A DNA stretch of 19,536 nucleotides from Scleroderma bovista (GCA_037178675.1 JAYMGJ010000472.1:1-19536); one strand, 5' to 3'; counted from the stretch's first letter, positions 7,914-18,372 are shown. Program-made: numbers and translations. The notes: a model not told the origin generated them from the letters alone.

Positions 7914-10900
7914 ATGAACCCTTCCAGACCCTTTCCCGGCGCTGTCCCCCCTACACTTCCCTGGAAACCTCCCGTCAACTCCCCCTCGCTCTCACGAACA
8001 ACCTACACAACAAGAGAACCCACCCCCATCCCCGTCCCCGCCACTCCCATGAACATGCAAGCAACACATCCCACACTCCCCCAGCACCTACACATATGGC
8101 AGCAGAACCTCAATACCTCCCACACAGCCCAACTCACACTACTTAACAGTTCTATATCAGACGAATGGGACATACTAGCTCTGCAGGAACCAGCTCTCAA
8201 CTCGCTGGGTAACACCAGAGCCAGCACCCACTGGAGAGTAACATATCCGACCCGCAAGTACACACACAAGGACAAGCCCAGAGCGGTAACGCTAGTCAGC
8301 TCTAGAGTCAGTACTAACACGTGGAAACAGATCCCATTCCTGTTGAGGGACATCGTGGTTATCCAGCTCGAGACGTCGGGCAGGCGGTGCACAGTGTTCA
8401 ACATATACAATCACAACAATCACAACAGAACCGTTGAAGAGTTGGAACAGTTCCTGGATGCCAACATCCAGGAGCTGCGCCCAACCAAGGACGACCACAT
8501 GCTGTGGTTAGGTGACTTCAACCGGCACCATCCTCTATGGGACGAGGACTGCAACAGCCACCTGTTCACAGCAGCAGCCCTAGAAGCATCAGGCAAGATA
8601 CTCGAGTTAGTCGCTGACTACAGCATGGTCCAGATCCTCCCCAAGGGTATACCGACGTTACAGTCGTCAAGCACACAGAACTGGACGCGACCGGACAATG
8701 TGTTCTGCACTGAACACACAAGCGAGTCCCTTGTGTCCTGTGACATGGCGCCGGAAAGACGTGGACCTAAAACCGATCACCTCCCCATCCTGACAGTACT
8801 CAAGATGTCAACCACAGCCTCTGACGAAAGCCCAGCCTGGAACTACCACAGTGTAGACTGGGATAAGTTTCGATTAGCCCTAGGGAACTCACTAACTGAT
8901 CTCGCAGGACCCCCCAAGGTACTGGAAACAGCTGAGGAGTTCCAACTAGTGGCAGGCAACCTCAACGAAGCCCTGCGCTGTACAGTAGAGTCGAAGGTCC
9001 CCAAGACACACCCTCACCCCCACACAAAACGGTGGTGGACAGAAGACCTAACCAAACTAGCCGGTGAACTCAAGCAACTGTGCAAAACCACTCATAGATA
9101 CCGAGCATTGCCAGAACACGCCATACATACCCAAGTACATGAGAAAGAAAATGCCCTAAGCAAGGAAATTAGAAGAACAAAAGAGGACCATTGGAAGAAC
9201 TGGCTCAACGACATGGCAGGTACTGACATTTGGATAGCGCACAAGTATATTTCGAACCCAGGCGGAGACAGAGGAAAAACACGAATCCCCACCCTACACG
9301 TAACGAACCCAGACAGGCAGTTTACCTATGCAACGACGAATGAGGAAAAGAGCAAGACTCTTGCTCAGGCTTTGTTCCCCCCACCTCCCGATGAATCCAC
9401 AGTCCTCACTGACTATCTGTACCCAGAACCAGCGGAACACTGGACTGAAATCACAAAGGAACAACTAGTGCAAGCCATCAACAACCTCAGCCCATACAAG
9501 GCCCTGGGACCAGATGGCATAGCCAACATTGTATTCCAATGCTGCCAGATACTCATCAACTACCTTCTCCCCATATTTAACACAGCCATCAACCTAAGAA
9601 CGTACTACAACCCATGGTGCGAATCGGTAACAGTGATCCTACAGAAACCAGGGAAACCCGACTACTCGGTCCCGAAAGCCTACTGCCCAATAGCCCTACT
9701 GAACACAACAGCGAAGCTCCTGTCTGCTATTGTGGCAGACCGTACGTCTTACATATTGGAATCACACAATCTCCTACCAAATACCCACTTTGGAGAAAGA
9801 CCAGGTCGCTCCACGGAGGACTCTCTCCATCTACTGGAGAACACTATCTGACATGCATGGAGACAAAAGAAGGTTGTCTCAGCGCTCTTCCTTGACATCG
9901 AAGGCACATTCCCCAACACAGTTACCGACCGACTGATCCACAACATGAAACATCACTGGCTCCCCCCAGAAATCGTAAGTTTCACAGACAGAATGTTCCG
10001 TGGAAGAAAAACAAAACTACGATTCAACGACTACACTTCAGAATGGTTCAACATCTCGAATGGCATCGGACAAGGCGACCCACTATCTATGATCTTATAC
10101 ATCATATACGACTCCGACCTGGTAAGGATGGCATCCAGAAAACAGGAACTGACATTAGCGTTCGTAGATGACACTGCTTTTCTAGCCATAGGAAAAATGT
10201 TCCAGGAGATGCATCAAATACTTCAAGACATGTTGGAAAGAAGCGAAGGAGGCTTTGAATGGTCAAACCTTCACAACTCTCACTTCACCCCCAGCAAATT
10301 TGTGCTGATAGACTTCTTGTTAAACAGGATCAAGGAACACCCCCCACTGGTAGTCAGAGGAACCACGATCAACCCTTCCCCCACCCACAAGTTCCTCAGC
10401 ATCATACTTGACCAGGAACTCTGCTGGAGAGAACATACAGCTTATGCCATCACCAAAGGAGCACGCTATGCTATCCTCCTCTGACGGTTGTCTAGAACAG
10501 CACAAGGAGTAACTACAAAACTAATACACCAGTTATACCAGATGGTAGTAGTACCCTGAACACTATATGCCGCAAGCGTCTGGCTCCATACACAATAGGA
10601 CAACCGGCACTCCTGTATGAGGAGCCATGGGAACAGCAAAGAAGATCACCCAAACACAGAGGACAGCACTCCTGGCAATAACTGGTGCAATGAGATCATC
10701 CCCTACTGACTCCCTCGAGATCCACACCAATCTGTACCCGGGACCCCACCTGATACAACATGCGTTATTCAATTCCCTCATACGCATATCCACTCTCCCA
10801 CCTCACCACCTGCTCAACCCCATTGTAACCTGCATAGCAAAACGAGGACCGGTGAAGCACCATCAATCAGCCCTCCACCTCATGATGAGGCATCTCGCGG

Positions 10901-12024
10901 TGGACCCAAGGACAGTAGAAACCATACACCCATGCCCCACCCACCCAAATTTGCGCACTCCATTCACCACATCCATAGCCAATTCGAAGGATGACACAAT
11001 CACTGAGTTCCGGAACTGCAACACCCACACCATGATATTCACTGATGGGTCTAGCACCGGCGGAAAAGTAGGAGCAGCAGCATCCCTTTACATGGACTAC
11101 AACCACATAGCAATGCTATGATTCCACTTAGGGGATGACACCGAACACACAGTGTTCAAAGCTGAGGCAGTCAGACTAATACTAGTGGCCCAACTCCTAT
11201 CGACAAGAAACAAGGCAACTTTCCCAGCAACAATATTCGCTGATAATCAAGCAGTAATTAGATCAGGTGCGTGTCCTACAGCCAAACCGGGGCACTATCT
11301 ACTGCTCCGTTTCAGAAAACTGGTTCGACACCTGCAGGAGAAAAAAGACCTCGATGACAAGGCAATCAACCTGAACTGGATAGCCGGTCATGTGGACATA
11401 GAGGGTAATGAACTAGCCGATAGAGAGGCCAAACTAGCAGTGCTGAGAAAGGAGACAGCCAGCCCACGAAGGGCACTACCCAAAACACTCTGGAAGAAGG
11501 TCCCAATGAGCACGTCTGCAGTCAAACAGACCCACGAAAACCAACTCCAGAAAAGATGGCATGAGGAATGGAAGATCTCCCCCTGACACCCCCACATTGA
11601 AGCATTAGACCCTTCACAAATGCCAAATTCAATCCTGCACCTGACAGGTCATCTGAAGAAGAAACACACCTCAATATACATCCAACTCCGTACAGGCCAC
11701 ATCCCGCTAAACAAGCACCTCCACAGAAGTAAGAAAAGCGCCACCCCCGAATGTCTACAATGCAGTGACAATCAAAATGAAACAGTCCACCATTACTTAT
11801 TTGATTGCCCCAGATACAACAGAGAACGGCACATACTCCAACAGAAGCTAGGCCAGAACACGTTGTCAACCTCACACCTCTTATCCAAGAAAGCCGCACA
11901 ACAAGCGCTGTTCAGGTACATAGACAACACAAAACACCTCCACCTGGTTTTCGGCAACATCCCCATCCCTCTGAAAAGCAGCAATCCTAAATGCCCCAGA
12001 CCCACAGGGCAGCACAGGACATAG
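7914..12024 (+). pseudogene. LINE ORF2: endonuclease, reverse transcriptase, RNase H; broken
   Basis: It starts at ATG 7914, directly after an in-frame TAG (7908-7910) and 33 nt after the ORF1 stop. Endonuclease: WQQNLN near 8098, LQEP at 8181, GDFNRHHPLWD from 8511, TDHLPI at 8772. Reverse transcriptase: LSPYKALGPDG near 9489, FLDIEG near 9890, GIGQGDPLS near 10065, FVDD at 10161-10172. RNase H: FTDGSS near 11038, Glu in KAEAVRL, FADNQA near 11236, GHVDIEGNELAD near 11387; all four acidic residues are kept. C-terminal finger CLQC...H...C at 11752-11808. Lesions: TGA at 9849, 10482, 10557, 10618, 11119 and 11584, plus a frame change between about 10590 and 10617. The RT motif AYRP reads AYCP at 9684. 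The first 645 codons are uninterrupted. Catalytic residues survive, so decay is recent relative to insertion. Confidence 0.93.
10590..10617 (+). other. frameshift in LINE ORF2
   Basis: ORF2 runs in one frame (that of 7914) until about WLHTQ near 10582-10595 and continues in the next frame from about TTGTPV, near 10600, into GAMGTAKKITQTQR. The TAG at 10596-10598 sits exactly at the switch and may be a result of the indel, not an independent stop. Confidence 0.7.
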
Positions 12025-12754
12025 CGAAGACATCAACATGCCACACGCAACATGCTGCATGCCTTCAACTCAACCCATGAATAACTCCCTTCTTCACTTG
12101 GTGACATCTATCCTCAGCATAACCTCACTCTGACGCAGACCCCACAGGAGTGAAAGACGAACACCATGGTTAGACACCCTTGTATACAGGAGAAAGACAT
12201 CAAACTACTGCTAAACACAACAAAGAACAATGGGACTTGAACATCCCCGTCCATCGACAGCACAAGTGTCGTGGACCCCCAATCCACCCGACCCATCCAA
12301 GAGGGATGCACCATTACGTGTCAAGACTGGCATACCACCGCGCATCTGTTAATCCGCAACCTGTCACATCACAACCGTGACGCCAGCATCAAGCCCATAC
12401 CTGCTGGCACACACGCGGAGACAGCCTTAACCAGCCACAGGAAGCTCGGAAGTAGTACACTTGATTCCCTCTTGGTTCCACCGACTCATTACTGAGCGGC
12501 CAGGATTGTGTCTGTACAGAGCCCAAAACAGACAGACTACAAACTTCTCCCCTCCCCGTCAGACGGCACGGTTAAAATGCGCGGCAGGAACGTGGCAGAC
12601 CCCTGGGGGACCTTACAGTCCTGGCTGGGGGGGCATTCGTGCGTCAGGGGAGGAGTCAGGCCACAGGGGCCTTAGATATACATAATACTGTCAGTAGAGT
12701 GCAAAATGGGGTGTCTCACTCCAAAGCACTATAATTCAACAATTAAAAAAAAAA
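12025..12754 (+). other. LINE 3' untranslated region and poly(A) end
   Basis: About 720 bp without a believable reading frame follow the ORF2 stop, C/A-rich like the rest of the element. The end is marked by ten A at 12745-12754, after which base composition changes abruptly to AT-rich, CpG-free DNA. The G-rich patch near 12599-12635 (CCTGGGGGACC, CTGGGGGGGCA) is part of it. Confidence 0.7.
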
Positions 12755-13488
12755 TGATAATAATAGTTGACATGATTTTCAGCTCCCTAGCCTTGTTGAT
12801 GTACTTTACATGATAGATCTATACTCTTTTTTAGATGGTCATGATCATGTCCACCTGTGGTTGTAATAGACAGATGTTATTGATCAATTCATCAATGTCG
12901 ACAGGTCAGGTCCTTGATACCAATCAAGATACACCATCTTCACAAGATCAATAATCACACCTTGATGGTCCATGACAACATCCCTCCATGGTGACAGTAG
13001 TTGCTACTATTGACAAGCTTTCCATTACTGGCCATTCTGAACAGGACCATCTATATTGGCCAGCTCCTCAATGATGTCAGGTCTGATCAAATATATCATA
13101 GATGTATGCCTTGCAGTCATCAGATCTTTACTTTGTTCCAGATAATTGTGACCATATTTATCTGTGATTACAATAGCTGGTGCAACTGACAATATTTCCC
13201 TTACTACTACATGTTAGAGCATATCTGTCATAATGGTAGCATTGATCAGTTTCATCATCACTACCAAGCTTGTTGATCAGGTCAACTCTAGCATAAATAA
13301 TTGGTTAAACATATTTATCTAACCACCATCATAATGTTGGATAAGGCCAGGATCATCTAGGACAATCATCACAGATGCATGTGAACTATTGTGTGATACT
13401 TTGTACTCTGGTACCAGTGTGAGATTGGGTGATAAGTATGGATAATACTGTCTGACAGTGTAGGCTTAGTATACTACTTCTTATCAAT
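12755..13488. other. AT-rich, CpG-depleted unassigned stretch
   Basis: Only one CpG (12899) is seen in about 730 bp. No gene is recognised on either strand. Words such as GATAAATAT and TGATCA recur, but not in a regular order. It continues without a break into the decayed gene on the reverse strand, so it may be its equally decayed downstream flank. Confidence 0.5.
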
Positions 13489-14064
13489 TCAGCTGGCCAT
13501 CTCATTATACTCTGCATACTTCTGATGGATCCTCGTGAGTGCACTGTTCTTGGATGGCAGTCGTTCAACATCTGAGTACAACAGAAACACCTGTCTATGA
13601 TTTTTCATTAGAAACAACATCATTAGTTCACACAACAACTCACCAATTCCACCATGTCAACAGCTGGTCAACTTTGCCTTTCTCCTGGGGGTCATCAAGT
13701 AGCTCCAGAATACTTGTATAGAAGCATTCTGAATCCATGACAAGATCAGTGTGTGAAAACACCTGAGCCAAAGTCAATGCAAAATGGGCCTATACCCAAA
13801 GTCTACACATTAGATTCAGGACACAACATTTACCCTCATACATACCTGTGTTGCAACATAGGCAAGCAACAACTTTGCCATTAAACACATTCTGTGGATA
13901 TGCATGTTTCTAGAATGGGTTGCTTTAGGCTCCTGATCTACAGAACTTGGAGATGTGAAAATGTGTTTGTATGCCTTTGCTGGGAAAATTGGTCAGTACA
14001 AGATGTATGATTGTACATTGAGAGGACTCACTGACACAAGGAGGCTGCTGTGGAGAAGACCATT
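13489..14064 (-). pseudogene. 3' half of a second DUF6698-like gene, decayed
   Basis: Reverse strand, matching the gene at 3580-5059 exon by exon. Exon 5 tail 14032-14064 (NGLLHSSLLVS); intron 13975-14031; exon 6 13846-13974 (AYKHIFTSPSSVDQEPKAT...AYVATQ); intron 13790-13845; exon 7 13644-13789 (AHFALTLAQVFSHTDLV...LLTWWN); intron 13595-13643; exon 8 13489-13594 (QVFLLY...LPSKNSAL). Exons 6 and 7 are 129 and 146 nt, exactly as in the first copy, with GT...AG borders kept (GTGAGT, GTATGT, GTGAGT) and no stop inside them. At least five Arg positions of copy 1 read His here, as expected from CpG to CpA. The Arg codon split by the last intron reads TGA. Exons 1-4 and the start of exon 5 are absent: upstream, the sequence runs into a minisatellite. 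The last exon is shorter (106 versus 154 nt). Confidence 0.85.
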
Positions 14065-14164
14065 TTATCATCAGGAAATTGATGAGAGTCTGCTCAAGCT
14101 TTATATAACATTACCATTACTTCCATGTGTATCCACATGCATCATTCTGATACACAGCTAGATC

Positions 14165-15034
14165 GAGCCCATGTACCTGGTTAGGCCGTGTTTTATGGCC
14201 AGCGGGGGTTGACAATCGGCTGTATGTTATGGGCCAGCAGGGGTCAGGCCGGACTACAGGGTGTTGCCATGATATATGATCCGGCCTGTGTGTGGAATTG
14301 TCGCCATAATACATGGTCCAGCCTGGGGGTGGGTTGTCACCATAATATGAGGTTGGGCCAGGATGCAGGTATCACCATAGTGTATGGTCTGGCCAGGGTG
14401 TGTAATTTAACCATAATCATAATATACAGTGCGGCCTGGGTGTGGGTGTCACCATAGTGTATGGTCAGGCCAGGGTATGGGTACATATTGAACAGTCCGG
14501 CCTGGGTGTGGGTGTCACCATAGTGTATGGTCGGGCCAGGGTAGGTGTGTCACCATATTGTACAGTCCGGCCTGGGTGTGGGCATCACTATAGCGTATGG
14601 TCGGGCCAGGGTAGGGGTGTCATCATATTGTACAGTCCAGCCTGGGTGTGGGCATCACCATAGTGTATGGTCCGGCCAGAGTGTGTAGTTTAACCATAAT
14701 ATACAGTCCAGCCTGGGTGTGGGCATCACCATAGTGTATGGTCGGGCCAGGGTAGGGGTGTCACCATAATGGATAGTCCGGCCTGGGTGTGAGAATCACC
14801 ATAGTGTATGGTCAGGCCAGGGTAGGGGTGTCACCATATTGTACAGTCCAGCCTGGGTGTGGGCATCACCATAGTGTATGGTCAGGCCAGGGTAGGGGTG
14901 TCACCATATTGTACAGTCCAGCCTGGGTGTGGGCATCACCATAGTGTATGGTCGGGCCGGGTAGGTGTGTCACCATAATGGATAGTCCAGCCTGGGTGTG
15001 GGTGTCACAATAAGTGTATGGTCAGGCCAGAGAG
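14165..15034. repeat. minisatellite, 35-bp monomers paired into 70-bp units
   Basis: Two half-units alternate: one with GGGCCAGGGTAGGGGTGTCA and one with CCAGCCTGGGTGTGGGCATC, each followed by CCATAnTGTAYR. The period is 35 bp, or 70 bp for the pair; about 25 half-units in all. Copies at 14165-14420 are diverged and irregular; those from about 14430 to 15030 are nearly uniform. The left edge lies 100 bp from the point where the second DUF6698-like gene is lost. Confidence 0.9.
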
Positions 15035-15195
15035 GAAAAAATATTTGAAACAAGTCCAGGCTGATGATAGCCATGTCAGGATTGTACGTATTAGCAAAGA
15101 CAAGACTAGTACTGTACTAAATGGAAATGATTATACAAGTAGTACAAGTTAATGATAAGCATTCAGGTGGTGTACTTGCCAGTAATGATTAATTG

Positions 15196-15532
15196 GTCAT
15201 ACCAACCGGTCAGTGTCATACCGGTAGCATACCAACCGGTCAGTGTCATATCGGCGGCATACCAACCAGTCACTATCATACCGGTAGCATACCGACCGGT
15301 AACTGTCATACCAGTAGCATACCAGTGGCATACCAACCGGTCACTGTCATACCGGTAGCATACCGGTAGCATATTGACCAGTAACTGTCATACCGGTGGC
15401 ATACCGACCAGTAACTGTCATACCGGTGGCATACCGACCGATCACTATCATACCGGTAGCATACCGACCGGTAACTGTCATACCGGTGGCATACCAACTG
15501 GTCACTGTCATACCGGTAGCATACCGACTGGT
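15196..15532. repeat. 30-bp minisatellite, left part
   Basis: About ten units built of CATACCGGTAG and CATACCRACCGGTCACTGT. Two units are 41 bp long because the 11-bp part is doubled (near 15320 and 15360). The palindrome ACCGGT occurs up to twice per unit. The array stops abruptly mid-unit at 15532 and resumes mid-unit at 18934. Confidence 0.92.
15528..15532. other. candidate left target-site duplication (CTGGT)
   Basis: The last five bases of the left minisatellite part. The right part starts CCGGT (18934-18938). The two differ by one C/T. The joined sequence rebuilds a normal minisatellite unit. If the element starts with TG, the duplication is the four bases CTGG/CCGG. Confidence 0.55.
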
Positions 15533-16089
15533 GTCACGCACCAAACAGGTTTGGTACAGTGAACATGGAAGATAACACCTATATTGAATGATCCTTATGC
15601 GAAGGATAAGCACGACGGACCCTCATCGTAGCCATCTATCGCACAAGAAGACTATCCTGATGCGAGAGATGAATGCCAATGCAGACAGTCATCTATTGCA
15701 TGAGAACTGCCAAGAAGCAGAAGAAACTGAAGGAATAACATCAATTGTGGTATGAGAAAGGAATGCACACGTCTGCAGTCCAACTCCCATACCAGAACGA
15801 TCAAAGAAGCCGAAGAATTGACAGAGAAATGAAGGAGAAAGAAATGAAATGATTTTTAGCGCCCAAATGTCATTTTTAGGCGCCCAGTGCCGGCATTCCG
15901 ATATTTTGAATAGCTCTGTCGTTTCTAAAGCTATCAGGCACGTGACTATACCGTCAGAATTTCAGCCTAGAACGTGGTCTATCTGCCTGTCAAGTTCCGA
16001 CGCAAATCTGTTCATTTCCCACGGAGATATTCCCCCCGCAATCCAGACGTTCACTTCATTGCTCACTTGTCATATCCATACTTTTCCAG

Positions 16090-17310
16090 TCGCAACTCCG
16101 GTCTAACCATGGCCCGCCTGACCTCTCCTTAGGCATAGATGCAACTCCGGATCTAGTCTGGCCATCTCCAGCCCTATAGCTGCACTCCAGCTCAACTCCG
16201 GTCACTACGTCCATCTCCGCCTCAGGACTAACCCCTGTCTTCCTACAGACAGATCCGCGGTCTAACTCCTCTGTGTCGGACCTGTACCTACCACTAGTCG
16301 CTACTCCGGTTTCAGTCCAGCCACTCCCTTAGCCTTGTCTGCGACGTAGCCCAACTCCAGCTGGTACATCCAACTCCGGCTCAGTTCTGCTCCTGCTCCT
16401 GCTCCACTTCCTCTGTCAGGTCCACCAATGGCCTTGGACATTTCCATGTCCAACTCCGGACCTTCCTCCGGCTACTCCGCCCTTCCTCCACCTGTGCACT
16501 CCCTCCGCTCGTGCACTCCCTCCGCTCTTGCACTTCCTCCGGTCGTGCACTTCCTCCGGTCGTGCACTTCCTCCGGTCCCGCTTCCTCCGGTCCTGGACA
16601 TCGCTCCGGACTTAACATTAGTTAAGTCCACCTCTGACCCTTACCTGTCCTCTTCCGACCTAGTTCCCTTGTCCCTGCTTTTCCTCCATCGTCCCTGTAA
16701 CTCTAGTTCCCTGTGTCTGCTTCCGCTCCAGTTTATTTTCCTGTCCCTGGTTTGTTTTCCTGTACCTGCTTTATTTTCCTGTCCGTTTCTGCTCTGTCCC
16801 TTGTCCCAACTAAGGTGTTTACTTGTCACCGTATATACTCACCTCTAGTCTCTTTACTATATAAACTACCGTACTCCGGCCTAGTAGATCCTTAGATCAA
16901 AATCTCGACTAAGATACTCCCCACTCTGTACTACCCATTATGCTCTCCTAATCCATCTGTTCATCTGAACTCCTGAACTCCGGCCAACTCCGGCCTCTGT
17001 CCTATCTCGTCCCCTTGGTCCTATGTCCGATCCTAGCAAGTCTCCTACTTGCACGAGGGCAAAAGCCACCTCTGTCCCAGACTCGACGCTAGACCTCTCA
17101 GGACTTATCCCACCTCTGGGATGTCCTTCACTCCGGACAAACTGCGCTCAACTCCGGACCACTTTCCCGTGGTCTGGACTTACTCCGCAAAAACCCGGAC
17201 TTACTCCCTGTGCTTCTCTAGTGCCCAGACTTCGTTCGTTTGACCCGGACTTGACTCTCTGCACTAACTAGCACCTACTAGTGTCTGGACTTACCTCCTC
17301 ATTAGTTCTC
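16090..17310 (+). repeat. dispersed CTCCGG-rich pyrimidine tract
   Basis: The words AACTCCGG, ACTCCGGAC and TTCCTCCGGT recur dozens of times at irregular spacing. The plus strand is strongly C+T-rich. It includes a regular 17-bp block at 16492-16592 and a block of about 20-bp units (TTTATTTTCCTGTCCCTG) near 16730-16790. It lies inside the LTR-like insertion. No convincing protein. Confidence 0.7.
16492..16592. repeat. 17-bp tandem repeat
   Basis: Five to six copies of CGTGCACTTCCTCCGGT with variants (CTCCCTCCGCT in the first two). The last copy is shortened to CCCGCTTCCTCCGGT. Confidence 0.85.
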
Positions 17311-17365
17311 TGCACCTCTGGACCTCCTAGTAAGATCGTTGAGGAGAACCGGTCTTGACATCACT

Positions 17366-17758
17366 ATGGAGTCTGTATTTTCTCTGGATCATTTCTCCAC
17401 TATTGCTGCAGATCTCCACTATGTCCTGCTCTTAGGACAGCCTCTCCCAGAGTTCCTGTGCACTGCCTGGCACATATCTTCCCAGCCTGCTCCCTCAGTC
17501 CCTCTCGTTCTCGGTCAGCGCGTTCTCCTCATCAGTCCTGCGTCAAGGACGTACTTTGGTCATCTTAGGTCTATTGTCAAGCTTGAGAAGTCTTCTCTGG
17601 TCGTCTCTGTGTCCCCTGAGCCCTCAGCCTATGGTCCCTTCCTCCCAGATACTTGTCATGTCCATCTTCCTCTGTCGTTCGTCTCACTTCCCTGGATGCA
17701 TCGAATTCAATACTCTATCCGCTTCCCTACTTTCAGACGACGTCCCCCAGCACCATGA
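17366..17758 (+). CDS. unrecognised 130-codon open frame inside the LTR-like insertion
   Basis: ATG at 17366, stop at 17758. The protein begins MESVFSLDHFSTIAADLHY, followed by a hydrophobic stretch (LVLGQRVLLISPAS) and a basic end (RFPTFRRRPPAP). It follows the CTCCGG tract and is the longest open frame in the insertion. A second frame overlaps it. No family is recognised; in a pyrimidine-rich strand poor in TAA/TAG/TGA such a frame can arise by chance. Confidence 0.18.
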   Translation: MESVFSLDHFSTIAADLHYVLLLGQPLPEFLCTAWHISSQPAPSVPLVLGQRVLLISPASRTYFGHLRSIVKLEKSSLVVSVSPEPSAYGPFLPDTCHVHLPLSFVSLPWMHRIQYSIRFPTFRRRPPAP

Positions 17759-18039
17759 CAGTTATTCCCCCCACTTTATAGTGCTATTAGGAAGAAGAAC
17801 CCTCTCTCATTCTTTCCCAGAAGAGAGCTCGTCAAGGGAGCCCATGGTTGCGCTTCAGCGGCGCTAGAACACATGCACTATACCTTAGTGTATGCTGACC
17901 CCCCAAAAAGACCTCTGGACCCCTGGTACCCTTCTTGTGGCTGTTTTGTCTCGGATCAATTCCCCTGTTTATCTCAGATCTTCCCCATTGTTGTCCCATC
18001 AAATTCCTGATGGTACACAGCCCCCCATCAAACTTCTTA

Positions 18040-18345
18040 GGCTGTGCATCAATGACTCCTTCTGCTGTGCAGTGACTCATCCCTTGCTTACTGATGCTCT
18101 CTTGTCATCAGTATTACTCTATCCCTTTCGCATTTTTGGTATATTACTCAGCTGATGACTCACTCCCTTACCAATCAATCTTGTCATGCAGCTTACTCAT
18201 TCCTTTACTCAGCAGCTTATTCATGCTTCCTATGCTTACTCATTCCTGCTTATCCCTTGCTTACTGATTGCTTACAAACCCCTTACAAAGCTCTTACCAA
18301 TCCCTTACCAATCCTTGACAAATTCTGCTTACTCCCTTCTCTTTT
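18040..18345. repeat. irregular CTTACTCAT/CTTACCAAT tract
   Basis: Variants of CTTACTCATTCC, CTTACTGAT and CTTACCAATCC follow one another without a fixed period. Part of the pyrimidine-rich body just before the TATA-like signal. Confidence 0.6.
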
Positions 18346-18372
18346 TGGACTTTAATGCTGTGCCCCCCCATG

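Larger units (their letters stand above)
6255..12754 (+). mobile_element. Tad/I-like LINE (non-LTR retrotransposon), degenerate
   Basis: Order: ORF1 with three zinc knuckles, a 33-nt spacer, ORF2 with an apurinic-type endonuclease, reverse transcriptase, RNase H and a C-terminal CCHC finger, a 3' untranslated region of about 720 bp, then a run of ten A at 12745-12754. The presence of RNase H and multiple ORF1 knuckles fits fungal Tad-type LINEs. The 5' end is unclear: ORF1 has no ATG near its start, so the copy is probably 5'-truncated. I could not find a convincing target-site duplication. The plus strand is rich in C and A and the codons favour C endings, unlike the AT-rich sequence that follows. 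The second half of ORF2 has six TGA codons and a frameshift, so this copy is not autonomous. Confidence 0.93.

Noticed and set aside
10596..10598. TAG as an independent nonsense mutation in ORF2
   Set aside because: It sits at the point where the frame changes, so it probably results from the indel.
9849..11586. TGA read as an amino acid (alternative code or programmed read-through) in ORF2
   Set aside because: Trp is encoded by TGG throughout, the TGA sites sit at apparent Arg positions, there is also a frameshift, and a nearby host-type gene uses no internal TGA; CpG decay is simpler.
12180..12685. Three forward frames of 66-74 codons after ORF2
   Set aside because: Short, overlapping, without domains, within the 3' untranslated part of the LINE.
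6222..12743. TCAACAAT at 6222-6229 and 12736-12743 as a target-site duplication of the LINE
   Set aside because: The right copy lies before the poly(A), not after it, and eight bases can match by chance.
14188..14663. Two overlapping forward frames in the 35/70-bp array
   Set aside because: They are generated by the repeat; a 35-bp period cannot keep one frame.
15196..15532. CRISPR-like regular 30-bp repeats
   Set aside because: There are no unique spacers between units, and the context is eukaryotic; it is a minisatellite.
15163..15613. Several frames of 60-90 codons on both strands of the 30-bp array
   Set aside because: Simple decapeptide repeats on both strands, interrupted by 41-bp units; no start context or domain.
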